Assembly: GCA_013426805.1 (NCBI GenBank)
Contig: JACDZG010000027.1
Span: forward strand, 1-64,000
Length of the DNA stretch: 64,000 nt
Origin: Chromatiaceae bacterium
Lineage (GTDB): Bacteria; Pseudomonadota; Gammaproteobacteria; Chromatiales; Chromatiaceae
Direction of reading: 5' to 3'
Position numbers and translations under genes: made by a program. The notes under the pieces were generated by a model, which ran no database searches, had not been told where the DNA came from, and saw nothing but the letters and a program-made list of their open reading frames with translations. This document shows, in pieces, positions 48,144-55,662 of this stretch. Within the stretch, counting starts at the first letter, position 1. Every line of letters begins with the position of its first letter.

Positions 48144-49214
48144 TCAGTCGGTTCGGGCGGGTGCGCCGATTCCCTGTGCGCGGGCAAAGTCGAGCATGCG
48201 CTGGATCGGAATGACGGCGCGCTGCCGTACGGCGGCATTGATGCGGACCTCCTGCGCCCCCGTGAGCAACACCTGCTCCAGATTCTGCAGCGCGTTCATG
48301 GCCATCCAGGGACAGTGCGCGCAGCTCTCGCAGGTGGCGCCCTCGCCGGCGGTGGGGGCGGCGATCAGGGTCTTGTGCGGGGCAAGCTGATGCATCTTCC
48401 AGAAAATCCCGGCGTCGGTGGCGACGATGAATTCCTGGTTCGGCAGCTCGGTGACGGCGCGGATCAACTGGGTGGTGGAGCCGACCAGGTCCGCCTGATC
48501 GACGATCGCGTCCGGGGCCTCCGGGTGGACCAGCACGGCCGCGCCCGGATGCAGTTTGCGCACCCGCTCCAAGGCAAACGACTTGAACTCCTCGTGGACG
48601 ACACAGGCCCCGTCCCACAGCAGCATGTCGGCGCCCGTCATCCGTTCCACATAGTGGCCCAAGTGCTTATCCGGCGCCCAGAGGATTTTTTGACCGAGCG
48701 CCTGCAGGTGTTTGACGATCGGCAACGCGATGCTGGAGGTCACCACCCAGTCGGCGCGCGCCTTGACCTCGGCGCTGGTGTTGGCATAGACCACCACCGT
48801 GTGCTCCGGGTGCGCGTCGCAGAAGGCGGAAAAAGCGTCCGCGGGGCAACCCTCGTCGAGCGAGCAGGTGGCCGCCAGATCCGGCATCAGCACGCGCTTC
48901 TCGGGGTTGAGAATCTTAGCGGTCTCGCCCATGAAACGAACCCCGCAGACCACCAAAGTCCGGGCGTCGCTCGCCGCGCCGAAGCGCGCCATCTCCAGCG
49001 AATCGGCGACGCAGCCGCCGGTTTCTTCGGCCAGTGACTGGAGGTCGGCGTCAGTGTAGTAGTGGGCGACCAGGACCGCCTGTTCCTGGGCCAGCAGGGA
49101 CTTGATCCGCCCTTTGAGCGCGGCCTTGGCGTCGTCGCTCAAAGCGGGCCAGTGGGGGTGAGGTGGGACCTGAAGCGGGCGCCGGATCTGCTCCGGCGCT
49201 GGAATGCTGCTCAT
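48144..49214 (-). CDS. nadA: Quinolinate synthase
   Basis: NadA condenses iminoaspartate with dihydroxyacetone phosphate to form quinolinate for NAD synthesis, using a [4Fe-4S] cluster. The 356-residue protein has [39 protein letters not shown], the first cluster cysteine in [23 protein letters not shown], and the last in [19 protein letters not shown]. It is complete. It stands alone, away from nadB or nadC. Confidence 0.96.
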   Translation of the reverse strand: MSSIPAPEQIRRPLQVPPHPHWPALSDDAKAALKGRIKSLLAQEQAVLVAHYYTDADLQSLAEETGGCVADSLEMARFGAASDARTLVVCGVRFMGETAKILNPEKRVLMPDLAATCSLDEGCPADAFSAFCDAHPEHTVVVYANTSAEVKARADWVVTSSIALPIVKHLQALGQKILWAPDKHLGHYVERMTGADMLLWDGACVVHEEFKSFALERVRKLHPGAAVLVHPEAPDAIVDQADLVGSTTQLIRAVTELPNQEFIVATDAGIFWKMHQLAPHKTLIAAPTAGEGATCESCAHCPWMAMNALQNLEQVLLTGAQEVRINAAVRQRAVIPIQRMLDFARAQGIGAPARTD

Positions 49215-49608
49215 CGTCGTACGATCTCCGCGTGGGCCGGGGCGGTCGGCGGCCCCGGCGATAGGTGTCGCGCGGTGCCGGTCGCCGAGGATAATCGCGA
49301 AGAGTTGCGCCTTTTTTCTGTCGCGTCAACTCCCGGGATGCCGATGGGTGTGATCGGAACTGATGGGGCCGGGCCTCGCGGTCGGCCGACGGTCGGCGCA
49401 CAGTTCCACCAACGCCCGGTTGTACACGAGTAGGATGCGGTGAGGAACGAACCGCATCGCCGGTCGCGCGGTCGGTGATGCGGTTTCGATCATACCCGCC
49501 GGGCGGGTGATGGGGGTTGGGTGATGCGGTTCGAGTACTCACCGCATCCTACGCGCTCACCGCCATCGGGGTTAGAATACCGGAAACCAGGCGCAACCAC
49601 GGACTCCC
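49215..49608. other. Region upstream of the DGR cassette
   Basis: Non-coding spacer between nadA (minus) and the DGR target gene (plus). It contains the palindromic repeat at 49430-49553. The promoter of the DGR target must lie here or inside the repeat, within the last 55 bp before its ATG; no clear -35/-10 boxes were identified. Confidence 0.5.
49430..49553. repeat. Palindromic repeat, left copy flanking the DGR
   Basis: The left arm (49430-49458) is identical to the first 29 nt of the right-flank copy (GTAGGATGCGGTGAGGAACG...). The opposite arm ending at 49553 is its inverted copy with some changes (TTCGAGTACTCACCGCATCC). An additional hairpin (ACCCGCCGGGCGGGT) sits in the middle. It ends 55 bp before the target gene. 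Confidence 0.88.
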
Positions 49609-51933
49609 ATGCCCCCGGCGGCTCAGAAACATGCCCTGCTGATCGGCAACGATCGCTATCAGGACCTGCCGGATCTCAAGGTCCCGGCGGCGGACGTGGC
49701 GGGGCTGGCGCGCGTGCTCACCGATCCGGCCATCGGCGGCTTCGATCCGACGCTGGTCAACACCCTCGCCAATCCCGATTATGCCGTGGCCCATAAGGCG
49801 ATCGGCCGGTTGTTCGCCAACCGGCAGCGCGACGATCTGGTGCTGCTGTACTTTTCGGGTCACGGCGAGCTCGATCACCGCACCGGCCGGCTCTATCTGG
49901 CGCTGCCGGACAGCGAACGCGACTGCCTCGACGGCACCGCCCTGGCCGCCCCCTTCATCACCGATGTGATGGACCGCAGTTCGGCCGGCCGCCAGATCCT
50001 CATCCTCGACTGTTGTTACGCCGGTGCCATCGGCCGCAAGGGCGCGGTGGTAACCGCCGCGACCTTCGGCGCCGATCCGGCCGCGGCACCGCCGCCGGAC
50101 GCCGGCTACGGGCGGGTCATCCTCACCTCATCGACCGCCGGCGAGTCCTCCTGGGAGGGCAACCGTGTCATCGCCGGTGTGGAGCGCTCGCTCTTCACCC
50201 ATTTTCTGATCCAGGGTCTGGAGACCGGCGAGGCGGCGGCAGGTGCGCCAGCGGTGAGCGTCGAGCAACTCTATCGGTATGTCCATGCCGCGGTGGTCAA
50301 GGCGACCGCCGCCGGTCCGCGGCGCATGACCCCCGAACGGTTTGGCCAGGGGCGCGGTGAGCTGATCCTGGCCCGTAACCCCCAGGCGCGGGCGCCGGCC
50401 CCGGACCCCAAGGATCTGCTGGGCGCCGACCTATTGGCCGATCTCGGTTCGGAGAACCACCGTACCCGGATCGGTGCCGTCGGTGAACTGGCGAACCTGA
50501 TGCACCAGCCGCCGCTACGGCCGGCGGTCATCGCGGTCTTGGAGGAACGGTTGCCGCGGGAGCGGGATTTTCAGGTGCGGGGGTTGATTGAGGCCGCGTT
50601 GAAGCGCGCCGCGGCGGAGGCGGGCACGGCGGCAATCCCGCGGGAGGCTGCGGCGGATCTGCCGACGACGGGATCGGGTGCCGGGGAGGCGGTCGGGGTG
50701 GAGGGGCGTCCACTGGGCGCGGATGCCGGCCCGGGTTTGTCCGGCGCGCGCAGCAAGGCGCCTTCCGATGCGCCGGAGCGGGCATCGCGCCCGCGCGAGG
50801 CGCCGCCGCCGGCCTCGTCGGAGCCGGCACCGGTCGCCGTGCCGTTGCTGAAGAAGCCCGCGAAAGCCGATCCGCCGCCGGTCAAGCCCCGCCCCGGTTG
50901 GCTGGTACCCGTCGTGCTTGGCGTGGCGGGCGTGGCGGCAGCCGTCGTATGGGTTCCCGGCATGGTGTCGAAGCCCACTCAGCCGGTCGTGATCGAGCCA
51001 GTCTCTGCGCCGGCTGGCGGCGACAGTGCGTCCGCGGGCGCGGAGGTGCCGGCTAAGCCTGCTCCCAAGATTGTGGCCGCCGCGGCGCCCGCGCCCCTGT
51101 CGACCTTCACCGACACGCTGAAGGACGGTTCCGTCGGCCCGACGATGGTCAGGATACCCGCCGGGACCTTCCAGATGGGCTCGCCCAAGGATGAGCCGGA
51201 GCGCAGCAGTGACGAAGGTCCGCAGCACGAAGTGACCGTCCGGCCCTTCGCCATCGGCAAGTACGAAATCACGGTGGCGCAGTTTCGGGCCTTCGTGGCG
51301 GCGAACAAGGGTTATCAGACCGAGGCGGAGAAGGGCGACGGCTGTTACAGTTGGAAGGACGGTGAATGGAAACAGGACAAGGCCTTCTCCTGGCGTTCTA
51401 CGGGCTTTGCGCAGACAGAGGATGCGCCGGTGGTCTGCGTGAGTTGGAATGATGCCCAAGACTATACCGCCTGGCTGAGTCGGGCGACCGGCAAGACCTA
51501 TCGGCTGCCTACCGAAGCCGAATGGGAATACGCGGCCCGTGCCGGCACCGAGACACCCTTCTGGACCGGCGACTGCATTTCCACCGATCAGGCCAACTAT
51601 GCCGGCACCCTCGATTACAACGGCTGCGGGGCCAAGACCGGGGTCTACCGGCAACAGACGCTGCCGGTCGACAGCCTGGCGGCCAATTCCTGGGGGCTGC
51701 ATCAGGTGGCCGGTAATGTCTGGGAGTGGACCTGCTCGGACTATGCTGCCACTTATGATGGCAAAGAGATGGTTTGCATAAGCAAGAATGATGCCAACTC
51801 TGGGCCGGGCCGGGTGGTCCGCGGCGGCGCGTGGGGCAACCAGCCTGCGTGGCTGCGGTCCGCGTACCGTTCCGGGGCCGGGCCGTCGGACCGGCTCGAC
51901 TTCCTCGGTTTCCGCCTCGCCCAGGACCTTTGA
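49609..51933 (+). CDS. DGR target: caspase-like, transmembrane, FGE/C-type-lectin protein
   Basis: A 774-residue protein. Residues 1-250 are a caspase-like (C14) peptidase: YFSGHGEL contains the catalytic His85 and LDCCYAG the catalytic Cys (C136). Residues ~270-330 resemble a HEAT-type helical segment. A proline-rich linker and one membrane segment (~429-451, LVPVVLGVAGVAAAVVW) follow. From ~505 to the end is an FGE-sulfatase/C-type-lectin domain (MVRIPAGTFQMGS, YRLPTEAEWEYAARAG, VAGNVWEWTCSDY). The last ~40 residues are the DGR variable region. An external diversified sensor linked across the membrane to an internal protease is a reasonable inference. The protein matches known DGR targets of the caspase-FGE type. 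Confidence 0.93.
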   Translation: MPPAAQKHALLIGNDRYQDLPDLKVPAADVAGLARVLTDPAIGGFDPTLVNTLANPDYAVAHKAIGRLFANRQRDDLVLLYFSGHGELDHRTGRLYLALPDSERDCLDGTALAAPFITDVMDRSSAGRQILILDCCYAGAIGRKGAVVTAATFGADPAAAPPPDAGYGRVILTSSTAGESSWEGNRVIAGVERSLFTHFLIQGLETGEAAAGAPAVSVEQLYRYVHAAVVKATAAGPRRMTPERFGQGRGELILARNPQARAPAPDPKDLLGADLLADLGSENHRTRIGAVGELANLMHQPPLRPAVIAVLEERLPRERDFQVRGLIEAALKRAAAEAGTAAIPREAAADLPTTGSGAGEAVGVEGRPLGADAGPGLSGARSKAPSDAPERASRPREAPPPASSEPAPVAVPLLKKPAKADPPPVKPRPGWLVPVVLGVAGVAAAVVWVPGMVSKPTQPVVIEPVSAPAGGDSASAGAEVPAKPAPKIVAAAAPAPLSTFTDTLKDGSVGPTMVRIPAGTFQMGSPKDEPERSSDEGPQHEVTVRPFAIGKYEITVAQFRAFVAANKGYQTEAEKGDGCYSWKDGEWKQDKAFSWRSTGFAQTEDAPVVCVSWNDAQDYTAWLSRATGKTYRLPTEAEWEYAARAGTETPFWTGDCISTDQANYAGTLDYNGCGAKTGVYRQQTLPVDSLAANSWGLHQVAGNVWEWTCSDYAATYDGKEMVCISKNDANSGPGRVVRGGAWGNQPAWLRSAYRSGAGPSDRLDFLGFRLAQDL
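51802..51924 (+). repeat. DGR variable repeat (VR)
   Basis: 123 nt, 41 codons, in frame with the target, ending 6 nt before its stop codon. It aligns without gaps to the template repeat at 53345-53467. There are 19 differences, all at adenines of the template, changing 13 amino acids (for example Asn to Gly, Tyr, Ser, Ala, Asp, Leu and Phe; Arg to Gly and Trp). The last 22 nt are identical in both, consistent with the mutagenic-homing initiation site. Confidence 0.96.
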
Positions 51934-51985
51934 CCTTTTTTCTCTATTCTTTTACCCTTTTCAATCATTTAGGCGCAATAATTGC

Positions 51986-52321
51986 ATGAGTCAGCTTGCC
52001 CCGGTCGTTGAATCCTGCCATGAACTGCTGCTCTGGCTCATTCCGCAATTGGACGGGTTTCCCCGCAACCGGCGGTTTACGCTCGGTGAACGGCTGGAGT
52101 CGACGCTGATTCAGGTGTTGGAGCTGCTGGTCCAGGCCGCGTATAGCCGGGATAAGCGAACGCCCCTGGCCCTGGCAAATTCCCGTCTGGCGGTCGCCCG
52201 CCACTTGTGGCGGCTGAGCTTTCAACTCCAGGTGGTGTCGCTGCGGCGCTATGAGCACGGCGCCGGTCTGATCGATGGCGTTGGTCGGCAGGTCGGGGGT
52301 TGGCTGCGGAGTGCGGGATGA
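51986..52321 (+). CDS. avd: DGR accessory variability determinant Avd
   Basis: A 111-residue basic protein that should form a four-helix bundle. It matches the Avd/bAvd-type family: LGERLESTLIQVLELLVQAA, YSRDKRTPLALANSRLAVAR, HLWRLSFQLQVVSLRRYEHG and a C-terminal VGRQVGGWLRS. Avd binds the reverse transcriptase and the template RNA and is required for mutagenic cDNA synthesis. It lies 52 bp after the target gene, and its stop overlaps the RT start (ATGA at 52318-52321). Confidence 0.93.
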   Translation: MSQLAPVVESCHELLLWLIPQLDGFPRNRRFTLGERLESTLIQVLELLVQAAYSRDKRTPLALANSRLAVARHLWRLSFQLQVVSLRRYEHGAGLIDGVGRQVGGWLRSAG

Positions 52322-53415
52322 AGCGTTTGGGTGGGCTCTGGCCGGAGATCGCCACCTTCGAGACGCTGTGGCACGCGTACCGGCGGGCGCGCCGGGGCAA
52401 GCGCGATCGGCCGGGAGTGGCCGAGTTCGGGCTTGACTTGGAGCGCAATCTTTTTCAGTTGCGCGATGAGCTCGTTCAAGGGACCTACCGACCCGGCCCG
52501 TACCGCCTGTTTACGATCTACGAGCGCAAACCGCGCCTGATCGCCGCCGCCCCGTTTCGTGACCGGGTGGTACAGCACGCGGTGATGGCGATCATGGAAC
52601 CGCCACTGGATCGGCGCTTCATCTTCGATTCGTATGCCTGCCGGACGGGCAAAGGAGTCCATCAGGCGGTCGCCCGGTATCAGTGGTGGGCCGATCGCTA
52701 CACGTATGCACTCAAGCTCGATATCGCGCGCTATTTCCCGTCCATCGATCAGGCGATCCTCAAAGCCAAGCTGGAGCGGCGGATCAAGGATGCCCGTTTG
52801 CTCGAGCTGCTGGGATGGGTGATCGACTCTTCGCCGCCGACGGCCGGTGTCGCGCCCGGTAAGGGCATGCCCATCGGCAACCTGTTGAGCCAGTTTTTCG
52901 CGAATCTCTATCTCGACGATCTGGATCACTGGATCAAGGAGCGGCTGTTGGCACCGACCTATTTGCGCTATGTCGATGACATGGTGCTGTTGGCGAATGA
53001 CAAGGAGCGTCTGTGGAATCTCGCCTATGAAATCGGCGAGCATCTGGCGGCTGACGGGCTGCGACTGCATCCGACCAAGGTGCAGGTGACGCGGGTCGCC
53101 GATGGGTTGGACGTCCTGGGTTATCGGGTCTATCCGGGGCGGTGTCTGCTGCGCAACGCCAACGGGCACCGTTTCACCCGCCACTTGCGCGCGCTGGCGC
53201 GCGGCTATGCGGCAGGGCGCCTGGACTGGCCCGCCATCGACCCGTCGGTGCGGGCCTGGATCGGTCATGCGGGTCATGCCGACACGTGGCGCTTGCGCGG
53301 ACGCATCTTCTCTGCCATCGTCTTTCGTCGGGGGTCCGGCCAAGAGGCCGAACCGGGTGATCCGCGGCGGCGCGTGGAACAACCAGCCTGCGAGGCTGCG
53401 GTCCGCGAACCGTAA
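52318..53415 (+). CDS. DGR reverse transcriptase
   Basis: A 365-residue reverse transcriptase. Motif A is LKLDIARYFPSID (catalytic Asp ~135), motif B is MPIGNLLSQFFANLYLDDLD, and motif C is YVDD at 218-221. The I-G-N-x-x-S-Q-F-F-A-N string is typical of DGR enzymes, as opposed to group II introns. It reverse-transcribes the template RNA with errors at adenines. The last ~24 codons are encoded inside the template repeat in another frame, so the C-terminus (PRRRVEQPACEAAVREP) is constrained by, or a by-product of, the repeat. ATG 52318 overlaps avd. Confidence 0.95.
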   Translation: MKRLGGLWPEIATFETLWHAYRRARRGKRDRPGVAEFGLDLERNLFQLRDELVQGTYRPGPYRLFTIYERKPRLIAAAPFRDRVVQHAVMAIMEPPLDRRFIFDSYACRTGKGVHQAVARYQWWADRYTYALKLDIARYFPSIDQAILKAKLERRIKDARLLELLGWVIDSSPPTAGVAPGKGMPIGNLLSQFFANLYLDDLDHWIKERLLAPTYLRYVDDMVLLANDKERLWNLAYEIGEHLAADGLRLHPTKVQVTRVADGLDVLGYRVYPGRCLLRNANGHRFTRHLRALARGYAAGRLDWPAIDPSVRAWIGHAGHADTWRLRGRIFSAIVFRRGSGQEAEPGDPRRRVEQPACEAAVREP

Positions 53416-53467
53416 CAGGAACAGGCCGTCGAACCGGAACGACAACCTCGGTTTCCGCCTCGCCCAG
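53345..53467 (+). repeat. DGR template repeat (TR)
   Basis: 123 nt, the invariant template for the variable repeat 1543 bp upstream. It is rich in AAC and AGG codons when read in the VR frame (WNNQPARLRSANRNRNRPS). Of its 26 adenines 19 differ in the VR, while none of the 97 other bases differs. It begins inside the RT gene (70 bp overlap) and continues 52 bp beyond the RT stop. Confidence 0.96.
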
Positions 53468-53678
53468 TCCGCCCGTATGCCGGAACTGCCGTGGTCAAGG
53501 CCCGGCGGGTGTGTGTGCGGGTGTCCATGCGCCGGGTTCCCGGTTCCTGATGGATCAGGTGGCCGAATAGTGTGCCACGGACGGTGGGGCGCGGGGCTGG
53601 TAGGCGCGAGCCGAAGGTCCCGCGTCAGTTTCATCGCGCGGATTGCGCAGCGGTTTTATTCGCCCCAGGAGAGGCCCG

Positions 53679-54098
53679 ATGACCGATCAGACCATGACCC
53701 TATTCCTTGAAGCCGATCCGCCGGACGCCCTGACGCGGGATGAAGTGGACGACCTGACCCGCGCCCTGCGCGGTCAGTTGGACGTGCCGGAACTGACCGC
53801 TGGAGTGACCCTGGCGGGGTCGGCGTCCGCGCCGGTCGGGGCGGGCGCCAAGGGGCTCGGTCAGGACTTGGGCGCGCTGGTGTTGCAGGTCCTGCCCGAG
53901 ACGGTGCCGGCCCTGGTGGATTTCCTCAAGGGCTTCGTCACCCGCGAATCGCGGGTCAAGCTCAAGGTGCAGGTCGGCGCCAATCTGATCGAACTGGATT
54001 TCGATGCGCGCACCATGGACGAGGCGCGGGTGGAGGCGCTGGCGGCGCGGTTGCAGCGGCAATTGAGTGGTGATGCCGCCGCGGGCGCGGCGCCCTGA
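53679..54098 (+). CDS. EACC1-like effector-associated protein
   Basis: A 139-residue protein starting at ATG 53679 after a CAGGAGAGG ribosome binding site. It reads as an effector-associated constant component (EACC1) domain: FLEADPPDALTRDEVDDLTR, GAGAKGLGQDLGALVLQVLP, VPALVDFLKGF and VKLKVQVGANLIELDFDA with a C-terminal helix. EACC1 proteins are known as small partners of proteases, caspases and other effectors in bacterial conflict systems. It follows the DGR in the same direction and ends 11 bp before the right flanking palindrome, so it is probably part of the cassette. The assignment comes from pattern, not from a search. Confidence 0.72.
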   Translation: MTDQTMTLFLEADPPDALTRDEVDDLTRALRGQLDVPELTAGVTLAGSASAPVGAGAKGLGQDLGALVLQVLPETVPALVDFLKGFVTRESRVKLKVQVGANLIELDFDARTMDEARVEALAARLQRQLSGDAAAGAAP

Positions 54099-54108
54099 GT
54101 CTTAAGCG

Positions 54109-54186
54109 CGTAGGATGCGGTGAGGAACGAACCGCATCACCGACCGCGCGACCTGCGATGCGGTTCGTTCCTCACCGCATCCTACG
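54109..54186. repeat. Palindromic repeat, right copy flanking the DGR
   Basis: Perfect 30-nt inverted arms (54109-54138 and 54157-54186; starts CGTAGGATGCGGTGAGGAAC) with an 18-nt loop. It shares the arm sequence with the element at 49430. In RNA it would make a very stable hairpin between the cassette and the antiparallel antitoxin gene. Its last bases also supply the stop codon of that gene. Confidence 0.95.
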
Positions 54187-54520
54187 ACTGTTCGGCGACC
54201 TGCGGCGTTGCCTGTGCGCGCAGCTGCACCCCCAAGGCCTTGGTTACTTTGAGTACGGTGGCGAAGCTGGGATTTCCGTCCGCACTCAGCGCGCGATAGA
54301 GACTCTCGCGGCTCAGACCGGCATCCTTGGCAACCTGTGTCATGCCCTTGGCGCGTGCGATAGCGCCAAGCGCGCGTGCGATACCGGCAGGATCATCGGG
54401 CGCTTCCTCCAGCCAGGCGTCCAGGTAGGCGGCCATCTCTTCGGGTGTGCGCAAATGCTCGGCAACGTCGTATGGAGTGAAGTCGGCCTTTCGAGCAGAT
54501 GTGCGTTCTGTTGTTGGCAT
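54182..54520 (-). CDS. HigA-type addiction module antidote protein
   Basis: A 112-residue helix-turn-helix protein: PYDVAEHLRTPEEMAAYLD at the N-terminus and the HTH GMTQVAKDAGLSRESLYRAL, followed by PSFATVLKVTKALGVQL. This matches the family of putative antidotes paired with RelE/HigB-like toxins. The toxin gene, normally just upstream, is reduced to a short remnant. The stop codon TAG lies in the palindromic repeat, so the C-terminus may have been set when the repeat arrived. It probably acts as an orphan regulator. Confidence 0.82.
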   Translation of the reverse strand: MPTTERTSARKADFTPYDVAEHLRTPEEMAAYLDAWLEEAPDDPAGIARALGAIARAKGMTQVAKDAGLSRESLYRALSADGNPSFATVLKVTKALGVQLRAQATPQVAEQS

Positions 54521-54527
54521 CAGTCTT

Positions 54528-54617
54528 ACCGGAGACTCCGTCCGTCAGGTTGCGGTGCGTGCCTGGATTGCCGTGAATCAGGCGATCGACTCGCATGAGA
54601 ACTCGGGCGCGACCCAG
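54528..54617 (-). pseudogene. RelE/HigB-like toxin remnant
   Basis: On the minus strand the frame reads RARVLMRVDRLIHGNPGTHR then NLTDGVSG, which matches the central part of RelE/ParE-type toxins that pair with such antidotes (R-x-x-R-L-x-x-G-N-P-G-x-x-x-x-x-x-x-G-V-S-E). Upstream it is cut by the repeat element at 54618. Downstream it joins the antidote region without the rest of the toxin. Both ends are thus lost. Confidence 0.6.
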
Positions 54618-54739
54618 TCTCGCTCCCGCGCTCCAGCGTGGGAGCAGGTGCGGGCGCTCTGCGTCCAGTGCGCAGACCGGACGCAGACCGGACGCGGAGC
54701 GCCCGCACGACACTCCCACGCTGGAGCGTGGGAGCGAGA
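54618..54739. repeat. Repeat element copy B (REP/MITE-like, inverted ends)
   Basis: The 27-nt inverted ends match at 26 of 27 bases. The core is the same as copy A at 47929-48045, including the tandem CGCAGACCGGA units. It lies between the toxin remnant and the ROK kinase gene and abuts the truncated toxin, suggesting an insertion or recombination point. Confidence 0.92.
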
Positions 54740-54756
54740 ATTGATATTTCATGGCG

Positions 54757-55662
54757 TCACCCCCATAGCCACGCCGCCCCGCGCACCCCGCTGGAGTCGC
54801 CATGAACCGGCGGCAGGATGCGCGTGGCGATGCCGTCGCAAAACAGGTGGGAGCGGATCAGTGCGGGGAGATCGTCATACAGATGGGGGAGGTTGGAGAG
54901 ACCGCCGCCGAGGACGATGACCTCGGGGTCGATGATGTTGATCACGCCGGCGAGTCCGCGGGCGAGTCGTTCGGCGTGGCGGGCGAGACTCTGCAGCGCG
55001 CCCGGCTCACCGCGCGCGGCGGCGGCCTGGATCTTCGGCGGGCTCAGGGCGCGGCCGGTCTGGGCGGCATGGTCGGCGGCGAGTCCGGGTCCGGAGACGA
55101 AGGTCTCGATACACCCGCATTTGCCGCAGTAGCACGGCGGTCCGGGGAGTTCGTCCGGCTGGGGCCAGGGCAGGGGGTTGTGACCCCATTCCCCGGCGAT
55201 GGCGTTGGGACCGGTGAGCAGTCGGCCGCCGATCACCAGGCCGCCGCCGGTCCCGGTGCCGATGATGACCCCGAAAACGCTGTGCGCCCCGCGGCCGGCC
55301 CCGTCGGTGGCCTCGGAGAGGGTGAAACAGTCCGCGTCGTTGGCGATGCGCACCGGTCGGCCCAGGCGCTCGGCCAGGTCCCGATCCAGCGCCTGACCGT
55401 TGAGCCAGACCGAGTTCGCGTTGCGCATCCGGCCGGTGAACGGCGAGATGGCGCCGGGGGTGCCGATGCCGATGCTGCCGCGGCGGCCGGTCTCGGACTC
55501 GCAGGCGGTGATCAAGCCAGCGCAGGCGTCCAGGGTGGCACCATAGTCGTCGCGCGGGGCCGGGATGCGCAGTCGCGTCAGGATAGCGCCGCCCTGATCC
55601 AGGGCGATCACTTCGATCTTGGTACCGCCGAGGTCAACACCGATGCGCATGGTCGGGATCAT
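54757..55662 (-). CDS. ROK-family sugar kinase
   Basis: A 301-residue kinase. MRIGVDLGGTKIEVIALD holds the phosphate-binding loop, GTPGAISPFTGRMRNAN and NDADCFTLSEA the sugar and catalytic-aspartate region, GVIIGTGTGGGLVIGG the second ATP site, and CYCGKCGCIETFVSGPGL the zinc-binding ROK signature. It resembles the fructokinase/glucokinase (Mak-like) type; the exact sugar is not decided. The ATG at 55662 overlaps the stop of the dynamin-like gene (ATGA), so translation is coupled. Confidence 0.92.
   Translation of the reverse strand: MIPTMRIGVDLGGTKIEVIALDQGGAILTRLRIPAPRDDYGATLDACAGLITACESETGRRGSIGIGTPGAISPFTGRMRNANSVWLNGQALDRDLAERLGRPVRIANDADCFTLSEATDGAGRGAHSVFGVIIGTGTGGGLVIGGRLLTGPNAIAGEWGHNPLPWPQPDELPGPPCYCGKCGCIETFVSGPGLAADHAAQTGRALSPPKIQAAAARGEPGALQSLARHAERLARGLAGVINIIDPEVIVLGGGLSNLPHLYDDLPALIRSHLFCDGIATRILPPVHGDSSGVRGAAWLWG

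Noticed and set aside
52318-53415. Group II intron reverse transcriptase
   Set aside because: No maturase or endonuclease domain; Avd, the TR/VR pair and the DGR-type IGN-SQFFAN motif identify it as a DGR enzyme.
53102-53710. Open frame through the TR encoding RVIRGGAWNNQPARLRSANR
   Set aside because: This is the TR read in the VR frame and overlaps the RT gene in another frame; it has no start signals and is best explained as template, not a gene.
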